From Leptospiraceae bacterium (lineage in GTDB: Bacteria; Spirochaetota; Leptospiria; Turneriellales; Turneriellaceae): a stretch of DNA of 13,146 bases. The stretch's first letter is position 1; each line of letters begins with the position of its first letter. Of this stretch, positions 13,051 through 13,146 are shown piece by piece. The position numbers and the translations under genes were made by a program. Below the pieces are notes generated by a model that saw only the letters and a program-made list of their open reading frames with translations, did not search any database and was not told where the DNA came from. The stretch spans positions 1 to 13,146 of the forward strand of contig JAEUSA010000288.1 in the NCBI GenBank assembly GCA_016788945.1, written 5' to 3'.

Positions 13051-13146
13051 TTGGCCATCCGTGGCCGTCGATAAATCGCCGCGGCGATGGCGGCGAGAAT
13101 TACCCCGCCCATGCCCATGAACAAAAACAGCAGCATATATGTCGGA
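13014..13146 (-). CDS. Membrane protein, C-terminal fragment
   Basis: An open frame enters from the right edge and ends at a TGA (13016-13014), giving 43 residues. They consist of one hydrophobic helix (MLLFLFMGMGGVILAAIAAAIY) followed by a basic cytoplasmic-type tail (RRPRMAKVSAAQGNASER). This is what the last helix and tail of a multi-pass transporter, for example an MFS-type one, would look like, but the fragment is too short to name a family. The DMT transporter gene begins 61 nt later on the same strand, so the two may share a transcript with the 38-bp palindrome between them. Confidence 0.62.
   Translation of the reverse strand, partial: PTYMLLFLFMGMGGVILAAIAAAIYRRPRMAKVSAAQGNASER

Overview
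The window reads as chromosomal DNA of a Gram-negative bacterium of moderately high GC. A TonB-dependent outer-membrane receptor and periplasmic binding proteins imply two membranes. A HAMP/SpoIIE-type sensor phosphatase, a membrane diguanylate cyclase, an AMP-dependent long-chain acyl-CoA synthetase and a GdhA-type glutamate dehydrogenase would suit a Leptospirales-type spirochaete such as Turneriella. That assignment is an impression from gene content and composition, not a proven match. No rRNA, tRNA, CRISPR array or transposase gene was seen.

Layout. 1-386: 3' end of a Cu+ P1B-ATPase (copA) with a clear intrinsic terminator. 436-771: csaA-type tRNA-binding/chaperone protein. 990-1193: small 4-oxalocrotonate-tautomerase-family protein. 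1326-3416: TonB-dependent receptor. 3466-3741 (minus): unrecognised small protein. 7251-3839 (minus): tight three-gene operon encoding a PhnD-like periplasmic binding protein, an ABC_sub_bind-family periplasmic binding protein and a two-TM HAMP sensor with a SpoIIE/PP2C-type phosphatase domain, with no permease or ATPase gene. 7264-9180: acyl-CoA synthetase, divergent from that operon with almost no intergenic space. 10393-9173 (minus): membrane GGDEF diguanylate cyclase overlapping the synthetase tail-to-tail. 10460-10683: a 224-bp structured non-coding element. 10719-12068: NADP-type glutamate dehydrogenase gdhA. 12952-12062 (minus): EamA/DMT transporter overlapping gdhA tail-to-tail. 13146-13014 (minus): C-terminus of another membrane protein.

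The two most interesting things are these. First, the 224-bp segment at 10460-10683 has perfect 22-bp terminal inverted repeats and an exact 9-bp flanking direct duplication (CTAAGTGGT). Nested inverted repeats inside it would fold into a branched cloverleaf-like structure. This is the signature of a MITE-like, non-autonomous mobile element that landed directly upstream of gdhA and may carry the promoter now facing it. Second, the receptor / two orphan binding proteins / sensor phosphatase neighbourhood looks like a ligand-sensing relay rather than a transporter: outer-membrane uptake, periplasmic capture, then a transmembrane signal that changes phosphatase output. A further regulatory candidate is a perfect 38-bp palindrome at 12960-12997 whose base contains the ribosome binding site of the DMT transporter gene.
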